This document shows, piece by piece, positions 1 to 6,397 of a stretch of DNA of 33,197 bases (positions are counted from its first letter, which is position 1; each line of letters opens with the position of its first letter). The notes below the pieces were generated by a model. That model had not been told where the DNA came from. It ran no database searches and was given only the letters and a program-made list of their open reading frames with translations. A program made the translations under genes and the position numbers. The stretch spans positions 1-33,197 of the IMG/VR virus record IMGVR_UViG_3300017727_000070; one strand, given 5' to 3'. Source of the DNA: a virus.

Positions 1-1124
1 CTTTTGGATTAGGTACTAACCAAGAAATAAACTTTTTTAGTCGTGCTTTTTATGATGATAACATCTTTATGAAAGCAGATGGTACTGAGAAGGCAGATAG
101 TTTTTATCACTCTCATAACATTACGTATAAAGGAAAGCTATTTCAAGATAGGGTTACGATTAATCCTGCAATAGAGCTTCGTAAAAGAACAGCTGATGAT
201 CAATCATTCATTTTTGGTTCTATTAAAGTTAAAGGTGAGAATGATTTTGGCCCAAGGTTAAATGTTAAATCTACTAATTCACTTAGTCATTCCGAAAGAG
301 AACCTTCAGATTTTGTAGATGCGTCAGTAAATCCTGCAGATAGTATGGATGTAAGTTTCTTTACGTATAAAGGAAAGACTACAATCTCTTGGCAGAATAC
401 TTATCTCAACAAAGTTAGGTATAGTCACGAAGGTCACGTTAAAGTTTGGTCAGACAATCTACCACTCGGAAATGATTTAACAAATGGTGACTTTATCAAG
501 CACACACATACGTTAACGCTTGAAAGAATCCACAATAGGCGATTTATTTCTGAACTGATAGGTACTTGGTCTGATTTAGAGTATAATGGTAACAGAGGCG
601 GATATGATTCACGTACACTGACGGGTCAATTAACATACGTGCCAAATAGCTTTATGGTTATTAAAGGGATGTACGGTCAACACTTTTCAGAAATTTTAAA
701 TCAAGCAGGAAATATATACTCAACTAGTCGTCCTGTATATGGATGTAATGTAACATTCTTTACACCTCGTGGCACAACTCTAGGATTTAATTTAATTTAC
801 GATGTATCTGATTCTGGTGCTGGTTATTGGAATGCAAAGGAAAATCAAAAGGCAATGGTAATTGCTAAGTATCCATTTACACCAAAAACAGAAGTTTCGT
901 TTATGGGATTATGGATGCGGACAGAATACTTTTCTGAGTACAATCGTTACGAAGGCGTTAATCTTGAAAGAGTCGAAGACATTTTTGTATCAAGCATAAC
1001 TTTTACTTGGAACTATAATCGTAACCATTACGCTGAAATAGGTTATCAAGGAATGCACTTATACAATAAAGATGCTGATGTATTTAAGAATAAAGTCTTC
1101 GTTGGTTATAGACTGAAGTTCTAA
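1..1124 (+). CDS. Outer-membrane beta-barrel protein, 5' end outside the window
   Basis: The frame is open from the left edge (first full codon at base 3), so the gene is truncated by the window; the first ATG at 69 is internal. About 373 residues are visible. They are a run of short alternating polar/aromatic strands joined by Gly/Asn/Asp-rich turns, with no helical or globular motif. The protein ends in VFVGYRLKF: a C-terminal Phe with hydrophobic residues at every second position, which is the classical BAM-recognised signature of Gram-negative outer-membrane barrels. The signal peptide would lie upstream of the window. The exact family is not recognised. A phage barrel could act as a superinfection-exclusion or host-surface-modifying protein (lambda Lom is a small precedent), but that is inference. 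A TATAAATA box begins 6 nt after the stop, and base composition matches the neighbouring phage genes. Confidence 0.72.
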   Translation, partial: FGLGTNQEINFFSRAFYDDNIFMKADGTEKADSFYHSHNITYKGKLFQDRVTINPAIELRKRTADDQSFIFGSIKVKGENDFGPRLNVKSTNSLSHSEREPSDFVDASVNPADSMDVSFFTYKGKTTISWQNTYLNKVRYSHEGHVKVWSDNLPLGNDLTNGDFIKHTHTLTLERIHNRRFISELIGTWSDLEYNGNRGGYDSRTLTGQLTYVPNSFMVIKGMYGQHFSEILNQAGNIYSTSRPVYGCNVTFFTPRGTTLGFNLIYDVSDSGAGYWNAKENQKAMVIAKYPFTPKTEVSFMGLWMRTEYFSEYNRYEGVNLERVEDIFVSSITFTWNYNRNHYAEIGYQGMHLYNKDADVFKNKVFVGYRLKF

Positions 1125-1129
1125 ATTTG

Positions 1130-1137
1130 TATAAATA
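1130..1137 (+). promoter_or_regulatory. T4-type late promoter box TATAAATA
   Basis: Exact TATAAATA followed by C, 6 nt after the barrel gene stop. With T4 geometry (start about six bases after the box) transcription would begin near 1143, seven bases before the ATG of the small ORF at 1150. Confidence 0.6.
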
Positions 1138-1149
1138 CTAGTATCAAAG

Positions 1150-1323
1150 ATGATACGAAACTCACAGATTCGTGAAGCGTACGAGGCGAGCACTCGAGGT
1201 ACTCGCAAATACAACTTAGTATGTGCTGACGGTACTAATATCTTTAGTGGAAAGAATAGGGTAAATCCAAAACAAAGACCTACCCGCCCGCAAACACATT
1301 TGGTGAGCCAGCCGCAACGCTAG
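1150..1323 (+). CDS. Small hypothetical protein, 57 aa
   Basis: This ORF starts at an ATG 12 nt after a TATAAATA late box and ends at TAG 1321-1323. The product is basic, begins MIRNSQIREAYEASTRG, carries a central NLVCADGTNIFSG stretch and ends in a Lys/Pro/Arg/Gln-rich tail. No Shine-Dalgarno sequence is visible, as is usual in this window. Its 3' end overlaps the 3' end of the PAAR gene on the other strand by 44 nt, tail to tail. The family is not recognised. Promoter position and plausible composition support it; the antisense overlap and short length count against it. Confidence 0.45.
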   Translation: MIRNSQIREAYEASTRGTRKYNLVCADGTNIFSGKNRVNPKQRPTRPQTHLVSQPQR

Positions 1324-1570
1324 TACAACCAGATATTGCATCACCTATTCTACCGCAGCCTAAACCATTAATAAAGACTGTGCTTGAACCTACAGCAATT
1401 GGTGCAGAATGACCGGGACATGGAGCTCCAGGTTTCTTGTGTCCAGTATTCACATCACTTTGTCGAGATGTTGGAATGTAATTTGTAAATACATTTGGAC
1501 TACCTACGGCTCTTACCATACCTGAGCAATGGGTAACATCTGCATCTCCTATTCTTGTAACAGCTGGCAT
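1280..1570 (-). CDS. gp5.4-like: PAAR-domain spike-tip protein (T4 gp5.4-like)
   Basis: The 96-residue product consists of PAAR repeats: it opens MPAVTRIGDADVTHC and has paired GSPNVF / GSSTVFING / GSPNVFAGG units, a GHSAPIAVGS stretch and the GCGRIGDAISGC segment. In the family the repeats fold into a small cone whose conserved His/Cys residues bind a metal. The cone caps the gp5 beta-helix needle and forms the membrane-piercing tip of the contractile tail. Here the gene lies far from gp5 (15756-16751) and on the opposite strand, behind its own TATAAATA box at 1663-1670, so it should be a late gene. The length matches T4 gp5.4 (about 97 aa). The start is the first ATG; no Shine-Dalgarno sequence is seen. 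Confidence 0.92.
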   Translation of the reverse strand: MPAVTRIGDADVTHCSGMVRAVGSPNVFTNYIPTSRQSDVNTGHKKPGAPCPGHSAPIAVGSSTVFINGLGCGRIGDAISGCTSVAAGSPNVFAGG

Positions 1571-1662
1571 ATTTTTAAGGGTTGACTATAGTTGAAAAAG
1601 TATTATAATTGGTTTAATCAAAACAATTCAGAACAGATAAAAGAAACAAACTCATTATATAT

Positions 1663-1670
1663 TATTTATA
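1663..1670 (-). promoter_or_regulatory. T4-type late promoter box for the PAAR gene
   Basis: TATTTATA on the plus strand reads TATAAATA on the minus strand, in the 109-bp gap between the 286-aa gene and the PAAR gene. It would give a leader of roughly 87 nt before the ATG at 1570, the longest late leader in the window. A second TATAAT-like box lies nearer the start, around 1602-1608. Confidence 0.55.
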
Positions 1671-1679
1671 AGGGTGAGT

Positions 1680-2540
1680 CTACTGTTGTGGATAATTGTG
1701 TACATATCCTAAATTTGCATATGCTATATGTTGTGCATACGTAGAGGCATAAAATGCTTCGCCAGTAGTCGGGTGGTACATATTATGAGGAACATAATTT
1801 AATTCTTTATACTTACTAGATTGTATAGCAGTTCTAAGTAAACCACCTATCTGTTCACCAGTAAAATTTCTTACTGTTTGGTTAAATACAAATCTATCTT
1901 TTCTATAAGCTTTTTGTTCAACTGTATCAACGTATAATTGGTATTTTTCGGGGCTATCATCAGTTGTTATAGTCGAAGGTGATGCACCTAATGCAGAATA
2001 ATCAAACTCAACAATAAAATCTACGCTATAATTATAGTCTTGAGTTAATGTTGGATCAATTTTAATTTCAAATAAACTGTTAAAATATGGGTGATCAAAT
2101 GGTAGTGGTAAACCAGAACCTGAAATTATTGCTTCTGGCGGGGCTTCACCAGGTATAATTGGTGAGCTTAGATCAGGCGGTGAGTCTAATGTACTAGGTC
2201 TATAATCAGTATTTTTAAATTTGTATGTAACGTTTGGAAATGAATCAAAGCCGTAGAATCCACTTAAGTGTACAGATTGAGTCTGTGTATCTATTTCAAT
2301 TATTAAGTCAGTGTCTATTAAATCGGGCGTTACATTGCCTACAAAGATGACCGTTGGTGTACCAAGGGTTGCCACATCTGTTTCCTTTGGTGACCACACT
2401 AACTCAGATTCTTCACTTTCAGTAGTGTTAAAGGTACTGACTTCATCACGAGGTTGAGGCGGAGTATCATTATTAACAGGAAACGAGATACCTCTATCAT
2501 TTATTGCTAGTTTTGATTTAATTTCTTGAGTAATTGCCAT
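1680..2540 (-). CDS. Hypothetical protein, probable virion component, 286 aa
   Basis: Not recognised. The N-terminal half is acidic and Pro/Ser/Thr-rich, with several DSPP/TPP turns. The middle is beta-rich with hydrophobic alternation (SVDFIVEFDYSALG). The C-terminal ~80 residues look like a compact domain with QLYVDTVEQKAYRKDRF and end in a Tyr/His/Asn-rich segment. There is no signal peptide or membrane segment. It is transcribed before PAAR in the same direction, and a TATAAATA box at 2599-2606 faces it, so it is probably a late structural or tail-associated protein. The start is the ATG at 2540, about 58 nt from that box. Function is inferred only from context. Confidence 0.85.
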   Translation of the reverse strand: MAITQEIKSKLAINDRGISFPVNNDTPPQPRDEVSTFNTTESEESELVWSPKETDVATLGTPTVIFVGNVTPDLIDTDLIIEIDTQTQSVHLSGFYGFDSFPNVTYKFKNTDYRPSTLDSPPDLSSPIIPGEAPPEAIISGSGLPLPFDHPYFNSLFEIKIDPTLTQDYNYSVDFIVEFDYSALGASPSTITTDDSPEKYQLYVDTVEQKAYRKDRFVFNQTVRNFTGEQIGGLLRTAIQSSKYKELNYVPHNMYHPTTGEAFYASTYAQHIAYANLGYVHNYPQQ

Positions 2541-2570
2541 AAGTCTTTGTCAGTCAACGATTTTTTTTCC

Positions 2571-2599
2571 TGTACAAAATAGGTGTTATATAGTATAAT
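2571..2599 (+). promoter_or_regulatory. Sigma70-like early promoter, TGTACA / TATAAT
   Basis: TGTACA at 2571-2576 and TATAAT at 2594-2599 are separated by 17 bp. The expected start, about seven bases after the -10 box, falls on or next to the ATG at 2606. It opens the plus-strand early block, and its -10 box abuts a late box that reads the other way. Confidence 0.55.
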
Positions 2600-2606
2600 A
2601 TTTATA
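2599..2606 (-). promoter_or_regulatory. T4-type late promoter box for the 286-aa gene
   Basis: TATTTATA on the plus strand is TATAAATA on the minus strand and points toward the gene starting at 2540. It shares base 2599 with the plus-strand TATAAT and ends on the A of the ATG at 2606. Confidence 0.55.
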
Positions 2607-2749
2607 TGATTGAGAAAGAAGTAAAATATAAATCACCTTTGGCCCTCGCAGCCAAATTTGCGTGTCTTCGACAAATAAATAATGCTAAAATTCGTAAGCT
2701 GTTCAATGACAACAACATAAACTTGTTGACAAAAACGGTAAAAGTATGA
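2606..2749 (+). CDS. Small hypothetical protein, 47 aa
   Basis: ATG at 2606 to TGA at 2747-2749. The product is a basic, probably helical peptide (MIEKEVKYKSPLALAAKF, then a Lys/Asn-rich second half). The start codon coincides with the predicted start point of the upstream sigma70-like promoter, so the mRNA would be essentially leaderless. The end of the ORF contains the TTGACA box of the next promoter. It is too short for family recognition. Support comes from the promoter in front and the empty space it fills; it could also be a chance ORF in a leader region. Confidence 0.42.
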   Translation: MIEKEVKYKSPLALAAKFACLRQINNAKIRKLFNDNNINLLTKTVKV

Positions 2750-2755
2750 TATAAT
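2726..2755 (+). promoter_or_regulatory. Consensus sigma70 promoter, TTGACA / TATAAT
   Basis: Both hexamers match the bacterial consensus perfectly: TTGACA at 2726-2731 and TATAAT at 2750-2755, with an 18-bp spacer. The start should be near 2762, giving a ~26-nt leader for the ORF at 2788. It is the strongest promoter-like sequence in the window, as expected for a phage early promoter used by unmodified host RNA polymerase. Confidence 0.8.
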
Positions 2756-2787
2756 AGTATTATAGGATTGAGAACAGCAAATAATTT

Positions 2788-3204
2788 ATGAGTATTAAAA
2801 TCACCAAAGAACTCCTCGACCACGTTAATTCCATCTGTGCTGAGTCTAAGGCTTGGGCAGAAGCCGCACCTGAGGGTGATTGGCGCGGGTATTGTTCCTA
2901 CGATGAAGAGGACATGATCCGCCATAGTGAGCACTACACCAAAGGTGAGCGGTGCCTTACTCCTGCCGAGTGGGATCAGACCAAAGCTTGGGAAGTGTAC
3001 TCTGACGCTCATAAGTCAGAACACGGCATTCGCCCTCGCTGGACATGGTGGCAGGACCAAACCACTGAAGAGTGGGAAAAAATGAGCTCTGATTGCTATG
3101 CTCAAGCTAACGCTAATTACGAGCTCGAGCAAAAAAGAAAAGAAGAAGAGGAGTCATACGAGTATGAGCCTCCTGCTGAAATTCAAAATGGCATTAATTT
3201 TTAA
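2788..3204 (+). CDS. Trp-rich acidic early protein, 138 aa, unknown function
   Basis: This is the first full-size gene behind the consensus promoter. The product has eight tryptophans, is acidic, and carries a YSDAHKSEHGIRPRW segment; from memory, YSD-x-HK-x(3-4)-G-x-RPR segments recur in uncharacterised phage proteins. It ends with a charged coiled-coil-like stretch (residues ~105-130). Codon choice is much richer in G+C than the neighbours (about 55% G+C at 2881-2940). That resembles gp32 in the same block and suggests selection for high expression, or a different origin. There is no clear Shine-Dalgarno sequence. The function is unknown; an early host-takeover role is only a guess from position. 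Confidence 0.88.
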   Translation: MSIKITKELLDHVNSICAESKAWAEAAPEGDWRGYCSYDEEDMIRHSEHYTKGERCLTPAEWDQTKAWEVYSDAHKSEHGIRPRWTWWQDQTTEEWEKMSSDCYAQANANYELEQKRKEEEESYEYEPPAEIQNGINF

Positions 3205-3210
3205 AACTAT

Positions 3211-3645
3211 ATGAATAAAATAAAAATCATACTAGCGGCACTAATCAGTGTTGCAAATCTATCCGCACTTACAGTGACTGACGTTATGGTTGCTGTTGAA
3301 AACGTAGAGTCAAATCTTGACCCTTATGCAATCAATGTTAAAGAAGATGCACGAGGTTGTTTACAGATTCGACCGATCTTTCTAAAAGACTATAATAGGA
3401 TTACTAAACAGGATTTACCACATGATGTAGTGTTTAATCGAAGTATGGCATACCACATTACAGAAACTGTATGGATGCATTATGCTAAAAAGATACCAAA
3501 TCTAAATGCTAAACATCTAGTTTTTATACATAATGGTGGTGGCTCTGCTTGGAGATATGCGGATGACCCTAATTATGGTAACGCAAAGAAACGTTCTAAT
3601 TTAGAAATATATTGGAACAAAGTAAAAATACATTTAAACAAATAA
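3211..3645 (+). CDS. Secreted lysozyme-like / SLT-type lytic transglycosylase (endolysin candidate)
   Basis: Residues 1-19 form a Sec signal peptide: MNK, a basic Lys pair, a hydrophobic core, and a possible cleavage after NLSA. The mature part has the SLT/goose-type lysozyme pattern. VESNLDPYAIN holds the likely catalytic Glu at residue 33 (Glu30 is an alternative). ARGCLQIRP corresponds to the GLxQI-P motif, and IHNGGGSAWRY matches the NGG block that follows in this fold. IYWNKV near the C-terminus is typical of small phage members. It should cleave the peptidoglycan glycan backbone in the periplasm. Because gp5 of this phage has no lysozyme domain, this may be the main muralytic enzyme, exported by the host Sec system. 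No holin is recognised nearby. It sits between early genes, 6 nt after the previous stop. Confidence 0.8.
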   Translation: MNKIKIILAALISVANLSALTVTDVMVAVENVESNLDPYAINVKEDARGCLQIRPIFLKDYNRITKQDLPHDVVFNRSMAYHITETVWMHYAKKIPNLNAKHLVFIHNGGGSAWRYADDPNYGNAKKRSNLEIYWNKVKIHLNK

Positions 3646-3646
3646 T

Positions 3647-3835
3647 ATGACTGAAAAACAACTCAAAAAGCGAGAAGCGACTATACGTCGTATCGCGAAA
3701 AGGCTGAAGAAACGATCAGCACCTGCCGAGGACGGATACGCCCTTGTTGAACCAGAGAATAATGACGTTCACGAAGAGCTTGAACGCCTAAGTGGATACC
3801 AAGCAGAAAGGATATTTGATGGCCAGGGTCTTTGA
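3647..3835 (+). CDS. Small charged hypothetical protein, 62 aa
   Basis: It begins one base after the lysozyme-like gene stop and overlaps the next gene by 17 nt, so it is part of the same tightly packed unit. The N-terminal ~25 residues are very basic (KQLKKREATIRRIAKRLKKR), probably one helix. The remainder is acidic and ends ERIFDGQGL. No family is recognised; nucleic-acid binding by the basic helix is possible but unproven. Confidence 0.7.
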   Translation: MTEKQLKKREATIRRIAKRLKKRSAPAEDGYALVEPENNDVHEELERLSGYQAERIFDGQGL

Positions 3836-4967
3836 TAAACACGGAAGAGTCAACGCTTTTGACGAGAAATACACGGGCGAAGAGCCTACGTGGACAGGTG
3901 ATGTACTTGATTCTCAAGAGGCGATTGATAAACGATTTTCATCAGCACTAAATTTCTATGCTTACTATTTGTCTGCAAAAGATTTATTACCTGATTTAAT
4001 TTCTTATATGGAACAACGTGACATATATAAAAAGCCTGATATCAAACTTATTAAAAAGTTTGGTGAAAAGCTTGGTTTAATTACGGCGTGTAAGATTGCT
4101 CGAATGGTGAATCGTGGTATGCCTATTGGTGATAATGCTCGAACTATTGATAACATTATACGACCAGGTCTATCAGAAGCTCGTAATATGAAAGAAGTTA
4201 TTGAGGCAAAAGCAGCTGATAAACCAACAATATCTATTCAAGAACGTTTGAATAATAAAGTAAATGACAAAGTTATCTACCATCTTGATTCTATGATTGA
4301 TGACAATGGTTGGGCTACAGACGAAGTAAAGGTTAAAGGTGTCGACATAACGTCACTTTTAAAAGCAGGAGAGATTCCTGTTGCTGGTCTATCTCAAGTA
4401 ACTAAGTGGCTTGATACACTTAAGCATGGACTCCAATCTGCTTATTCAAAGACTGATTCAGACTTTGTTGAAGGTTATTCTTATCTATCACGTCCTGCGA
4501 TTAATAATCGTATTAAAGAACTTGATAAGATGTTGACTCAAGTAGAGAAGTATCGTGGTGCTAATACAAAAGCTCGTAAGCCACGTAAGAAGAAAGTCAA
4601 ATCTGCTGATGCTCAAGTAAAGAATATTAAGTACAAGCAATCAGATGACGACTTCGGTCTTAGTTCTGTTGCACCTTCTATTATACCAGGCTCAAAGAAG
4701 TTATTTACTTTTAATACAAAGTATCGTAGACTTATAATGTATGAAGCGAATTCAACTGAGGGACTTGGAGTAAAAGGAACAACGTTACAGAATTTTGATA
4801 TAAAGACTAGTTTTGAATTGACAATTCGTAAGCCAGATGATATATTACCAATAGTAACAAATAAAACTGAAAAACAAATCTCTAAAATTATCGATGCTTT
4901 GAAAACAAAAAGGAAAGCACCAAACGGAAGAATAAATAATGAAACAATCCTACTAAGAACATTCTAA
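3819..4967 (+). CDS. Conserved phage protein of unknown function, 382 aa, upstream of gp33
   Basis: The start is taken as the ATG at 3819 (MARVFDKHGRVNAF), not an upstream GTG at 3792, because AAAGGA lies seven bases before this ATG. That is one of the few Shine-Dalgarno-like sequences in the window. Residues ~30-160 are helical (FYAYYLSAKDLLPDLISYM). Residues ~245-270 are a Lys/Arg-rich linker (KARKPRKKKVKSAD). The last ~85 residues form a beta-rich domain around LFTFNTKYRRLIMY and GVKGTTLQNFDIKTS. It overlaps the gp33 gene by one base (TAATG), suggesting translational coupling. I recall similar proteins near gp33 in marine T4-like phages but know no function; a role near DNA or RNA polymerase is only suggested by the linker and position. 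Confidence 0.85.
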   Translation: MARVFDKHGRVNAFDEKYTGEEPTWTGDVLDSQEAIDKRFSSALNFYAYYLSAKDLLPDLISYMEQRDIYKKPDIKLIKKFGEKLGLITACKIARMVNRGMPIGDNARTIDNIIRPGLSEARNMKEVIEAKAADKPTISIQERLNNKVNDKVIYHLDSMIDDNGWATDEVKVKGVDITSLLKAGEIPVAGLSQVTKWLDTLKHGLQSAYSKTDSDFVEGYSYLSRPAINNRIKELDKMLTQVEKYRGANTKARKPRKKKVKSADAQVKNIKYKQSDDDFGLSSVAPSIIPGSKKLFTFNTKYRRLIMYEANSTEGLGVKGTTLQNFDIKTSFELTIRKPDDILPIVTNKTEKQISKIIDALKTKRKAPNGRINNETILLRTF

Positions 4968-5209
4968 TGGCAAAAAAAGAACCTACAATAAAACCGTCAA
5001 TAACACGAGAAGATTTGCGAATTCGAGTCGATCAACTTGTTCATAAAGATAAAATGACATATGCAGAAGCAATATGTGATATATGTGAAAAGCAACAAAT
5101 CGATCCTGCTGATATGGCAAGATTAGTTAATGGACCACTCAAGCTTAAACTTGAAGCAGAAGCTAAAAGCCGTAACATCATTAAAACAAATACTGCAACA
5201 TTATTTTAA
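4967..5209 (+). CDS. gp33: gp33, late-transcription co-activator
   Basis: The 80-residue product has the family's C-terminal half: MTYAEAICDICEKQQI, then DPADMARLVNGPLKLKLEAEA, then IKTNTATLF. In T4, gp33 (112 aa) binds the RNA polymerase beta flap and links it to the sliding clamp, so gp55-RNA polymerase can fire TATAAATA promoters. The terminal TATLF resembles clamp-binding peptides ending in LF, consistent with that role (inference). It is shorter than T4 gp33, mainly at the N-terminus. It starts at an ATG overlapping the previous stop by one base and lies in the same block as gp59 and gp32, as in other T4-like phages. Confidence 0.8.
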   Translation: MAKKEPTIKPSITREDLRIRVDQLVHKDKMTYAEAICDICEKQQIDPADMARLVNGPLKLKLEAEAKSRNIIKTNTATLF

Positions 5210-5210
5210 T

Positions 5211-5507
5211 ATGGCAACAATAAAATTAATAGAAAAACCTCACGAAGTTTACTTTAAAACTACAACTAGATATAAGTTAGAAGTTGATGGTAAACCTTTA
5301 ACCGTCTGTATTGAAGAAGATTCAAACGAATCAATGCTTCATTATATAGATGAAGAAGGTGATACATTTGTCGGCACACCTGATTGGATTTTAGAAATGG
5401 GTGAAAACGATTGGGGCGAATTAATTTTCGAGAGTACATTGTATGAAAACCTTAGTGGATTACAAGTTGACGAAGAAATTTTTACTCACGAAGACGATGA
5501 ATTATAA
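5211..5507 (+). CDS. Acidic hypothetical protein, 98 aa
   Basis: ATG at 5211, two bases after the gp33 stop (an upstream in-frame start at 5130 would overlap gp33 heavily and is rejected). It is strongly acidic with a predicted beta-rich start (ATIKLIEKPHEVYFKTTTRY) and an acidic tail ending EIFTHEDDEL. There is no recognisable motif or membrane segment. It is followed by the only sizeable untranslated stretch of the early block (5508-5677), which holds the structured RNA candidate. Confidence 0.8.
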   Translation: MATIKLIEKPHEVYFKTTTRYKLEVDGKPLTVCIEEDSNESMLHYIDEEGDTFVGTPDWILEMGENDWGELIFESTLYENLSGLQVDEEIFTHEDDEL

Positions 5508-5520
5508 ACACTTTCTGCAC

Positions 5521-5650
5521 AATTAATTGAATACTATGCCAAAGGAATAAAGTCTTCGGACTCCTGCGGAGAAAGCTCGACCCCCTCCATTGAAATCAGA
5601 TGAGGTAGACCCACAGCAGTATGGGAAGAGCCTGTTAGATTCAATTAATT
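5521..5650 (+). ncRNA. Structured non-coding RNA candidate, family not recognised
   Basis: The 170-bp gap 5508-5677 has no usable ORF but shows clear secondary structure. A perfect 12-bp inverted repeat, AATTAATTGAAT (5521-5532) with ATTCAATTAATT (5639-5650), extends by CTA/TAG after one bulged base to close the element. Inside are AGTC-TTCG-GACT (5551-5562, UUCG tetraloop), overlapping CTCC-TGC-GGAG (5561-5571), GCTC/GAGC (5575-5578 with 5628-5631) enclosing CCTC/GAGG, and a CCCA/TGGG hairpin near 5610-5625. The interior 5541-5640 is 49% G+C against about 36% around it, as expected of structured RNA in an AT-rich genome. It could be a cis-regulatory leader of the 5678 gene/gp59/gp32 unit or a free small RNA. 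The strand is assumed from the transcription direction. Confidence 0.55.
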
Positions 5651-5677
5651 CTTTTTACAAAATAAAATAAACATATC

Positions 5678-5809
5678 ATGGCAAAAACAGCAAAGATTGG
5701 AAAAACAGAGACAAAGAGAAAGAAGAGACCTGGCGTCCACGCTAAGACTAAAACTTCTAAACTAAAAAGCTCTATTCATTATAAGAAAAAATACCGCGGA
5801 CAAGGGTGA
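5678..5809 (+). CDS. Small very basic conserved protein, 43 aa
   Basis: ATG at 5678 to TGA 5807-5809. The product begins MAKTAKIGKTETKRKKRPGV and ends KYRGQG, with nearly half Lys/Arg. I recall near-identical short basic proteins in marine T4-like phages at this place before gp59; the function is unknown. Its stop overlaps the GTG of gp59 (GTGA), which argues that both are translated from one message with coupling. Nucleic-acid binding is likely from charge alone. Confidence 0.8.
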   Translation: MAKTAKIGKTETKRKKRPGVHAKTKTSKLKSSIHYKKKYRGQG

Positions 5810-6378
5810 CTGGACTTCAAGCATATCAAATTTATAACGCATTAAAGCTTCATTATACCGATGAGAAGTTTGATGCATACAAGTATAACTTTAAAGTAAG
5901 AGTTTCGCCAAGAACATTTGATTCTCTTAGATATCGTTATACCTTTGAAAAACTAGGTGCTAAACACGATCAAGATTATATAATTGATTATATTACGTCA
6001 AACATGATTGAAAATGTTATGTGGATTCACGATATGACAAAAGATAATTATGACAAACGAGAAGCTCGACTCCAATCAATAACGTATCGTCTTAAAAAAG
6101 ATTTAGCACACTTTCAAGATTTTAACAAAATGTGTGAATGCAAAGATGGTAATAATTTACTCATTGATGCTCTTACGCAAGAAGAAGTTTCACTAGAGAC
6201 TGTATCTATTATAGATAGTCTAGTGAACTTTATAAAACCTTTATTACCAAAACTAATCGACCCACTTCAAATGAAAGGGGCTCGTGCAGTATTGGCAATG
6301 AAATACAAATCAAGCTTAACTAAAATTAATATGAAAAAAATGCGAGAAGAGGTCATTAAAGCCTTTACATATGCATGA
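5806..6378 (+). CDS. gp59: gp59, loader of the gp41 DNA helicase
   Basis: The 190-residue product matches T4 gp59 (217 aa) in order and motif: an N-terminal helical half with KFDAYKYNFKVRVSPRTFDS and then RYRYTFEKLG, a stretch on helicase-loading surfaces (IIDYITSNMIENVMW), and a C-terminal helical half (ETVSIIDSLVNFI). gp59 binds forked DNA and gp32 and loads the replicative helicase during recombination-dependent replication. The start is GTG at 5806, overlapping the previous TGA; no later ATG keeps the conserved N-terminus. It ends with ATGA overlap to an in-frame upstream ATG of gp32. Placement directly before gp32 supports the call. Confidence 0.94.
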   Translation: MTGLQAYQIYNALKLHYTDEKFDAYKYNFKVRVSPRTFDSLRYRYTFEKLGAKHDQDYIIDYITSNMIENVMWIHDMTKDNYDKREARLQSITYRLKKDLAHFQDFNKMCECKDGNNLLIDALTQEEVSLETVSIIDSLVNFIKPLLPKLIDPLQMKGARAVLAMKYKSSLTKINMKKMREEVIKAFTYA

Positions 6379-6397
6379 TTTCTGTTAGTATAGTTAA

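Noticed and set aside
1-1124. Left end is host DNA next to a prophage
   Set aside because: No att site, integrase or composition change; a phage late box follows the gene at once, so a phage gene is likelier.
2602-3012. Open frame of 136 codons on the minus strand
   Set aside because: Antisense to the 138-aa gene, which has a consensus promoter and a coherent protein; the minus-strand product looks like a reverse translation artefact.
5130-5210. Upstream in-frame start for the 98-aa protein
   Set aside because: It would overlap most of the gp33 C-terminus; ATG 5211 fits the two-base junction.
5590-5640. Hammerhead-like core (CAGATGAG and GAAA)
   Set aside because: The conserved CUGANGA is not matched and the helices do not fall in hammerhead order.
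5508-5677. tRNA or tmRNA in the gap before gp59
   Set aside because: No cloverleaf, T-loop GTTCRA or CCA-like end can be drawn; the UUCG hairpin is not an anticodon arm.
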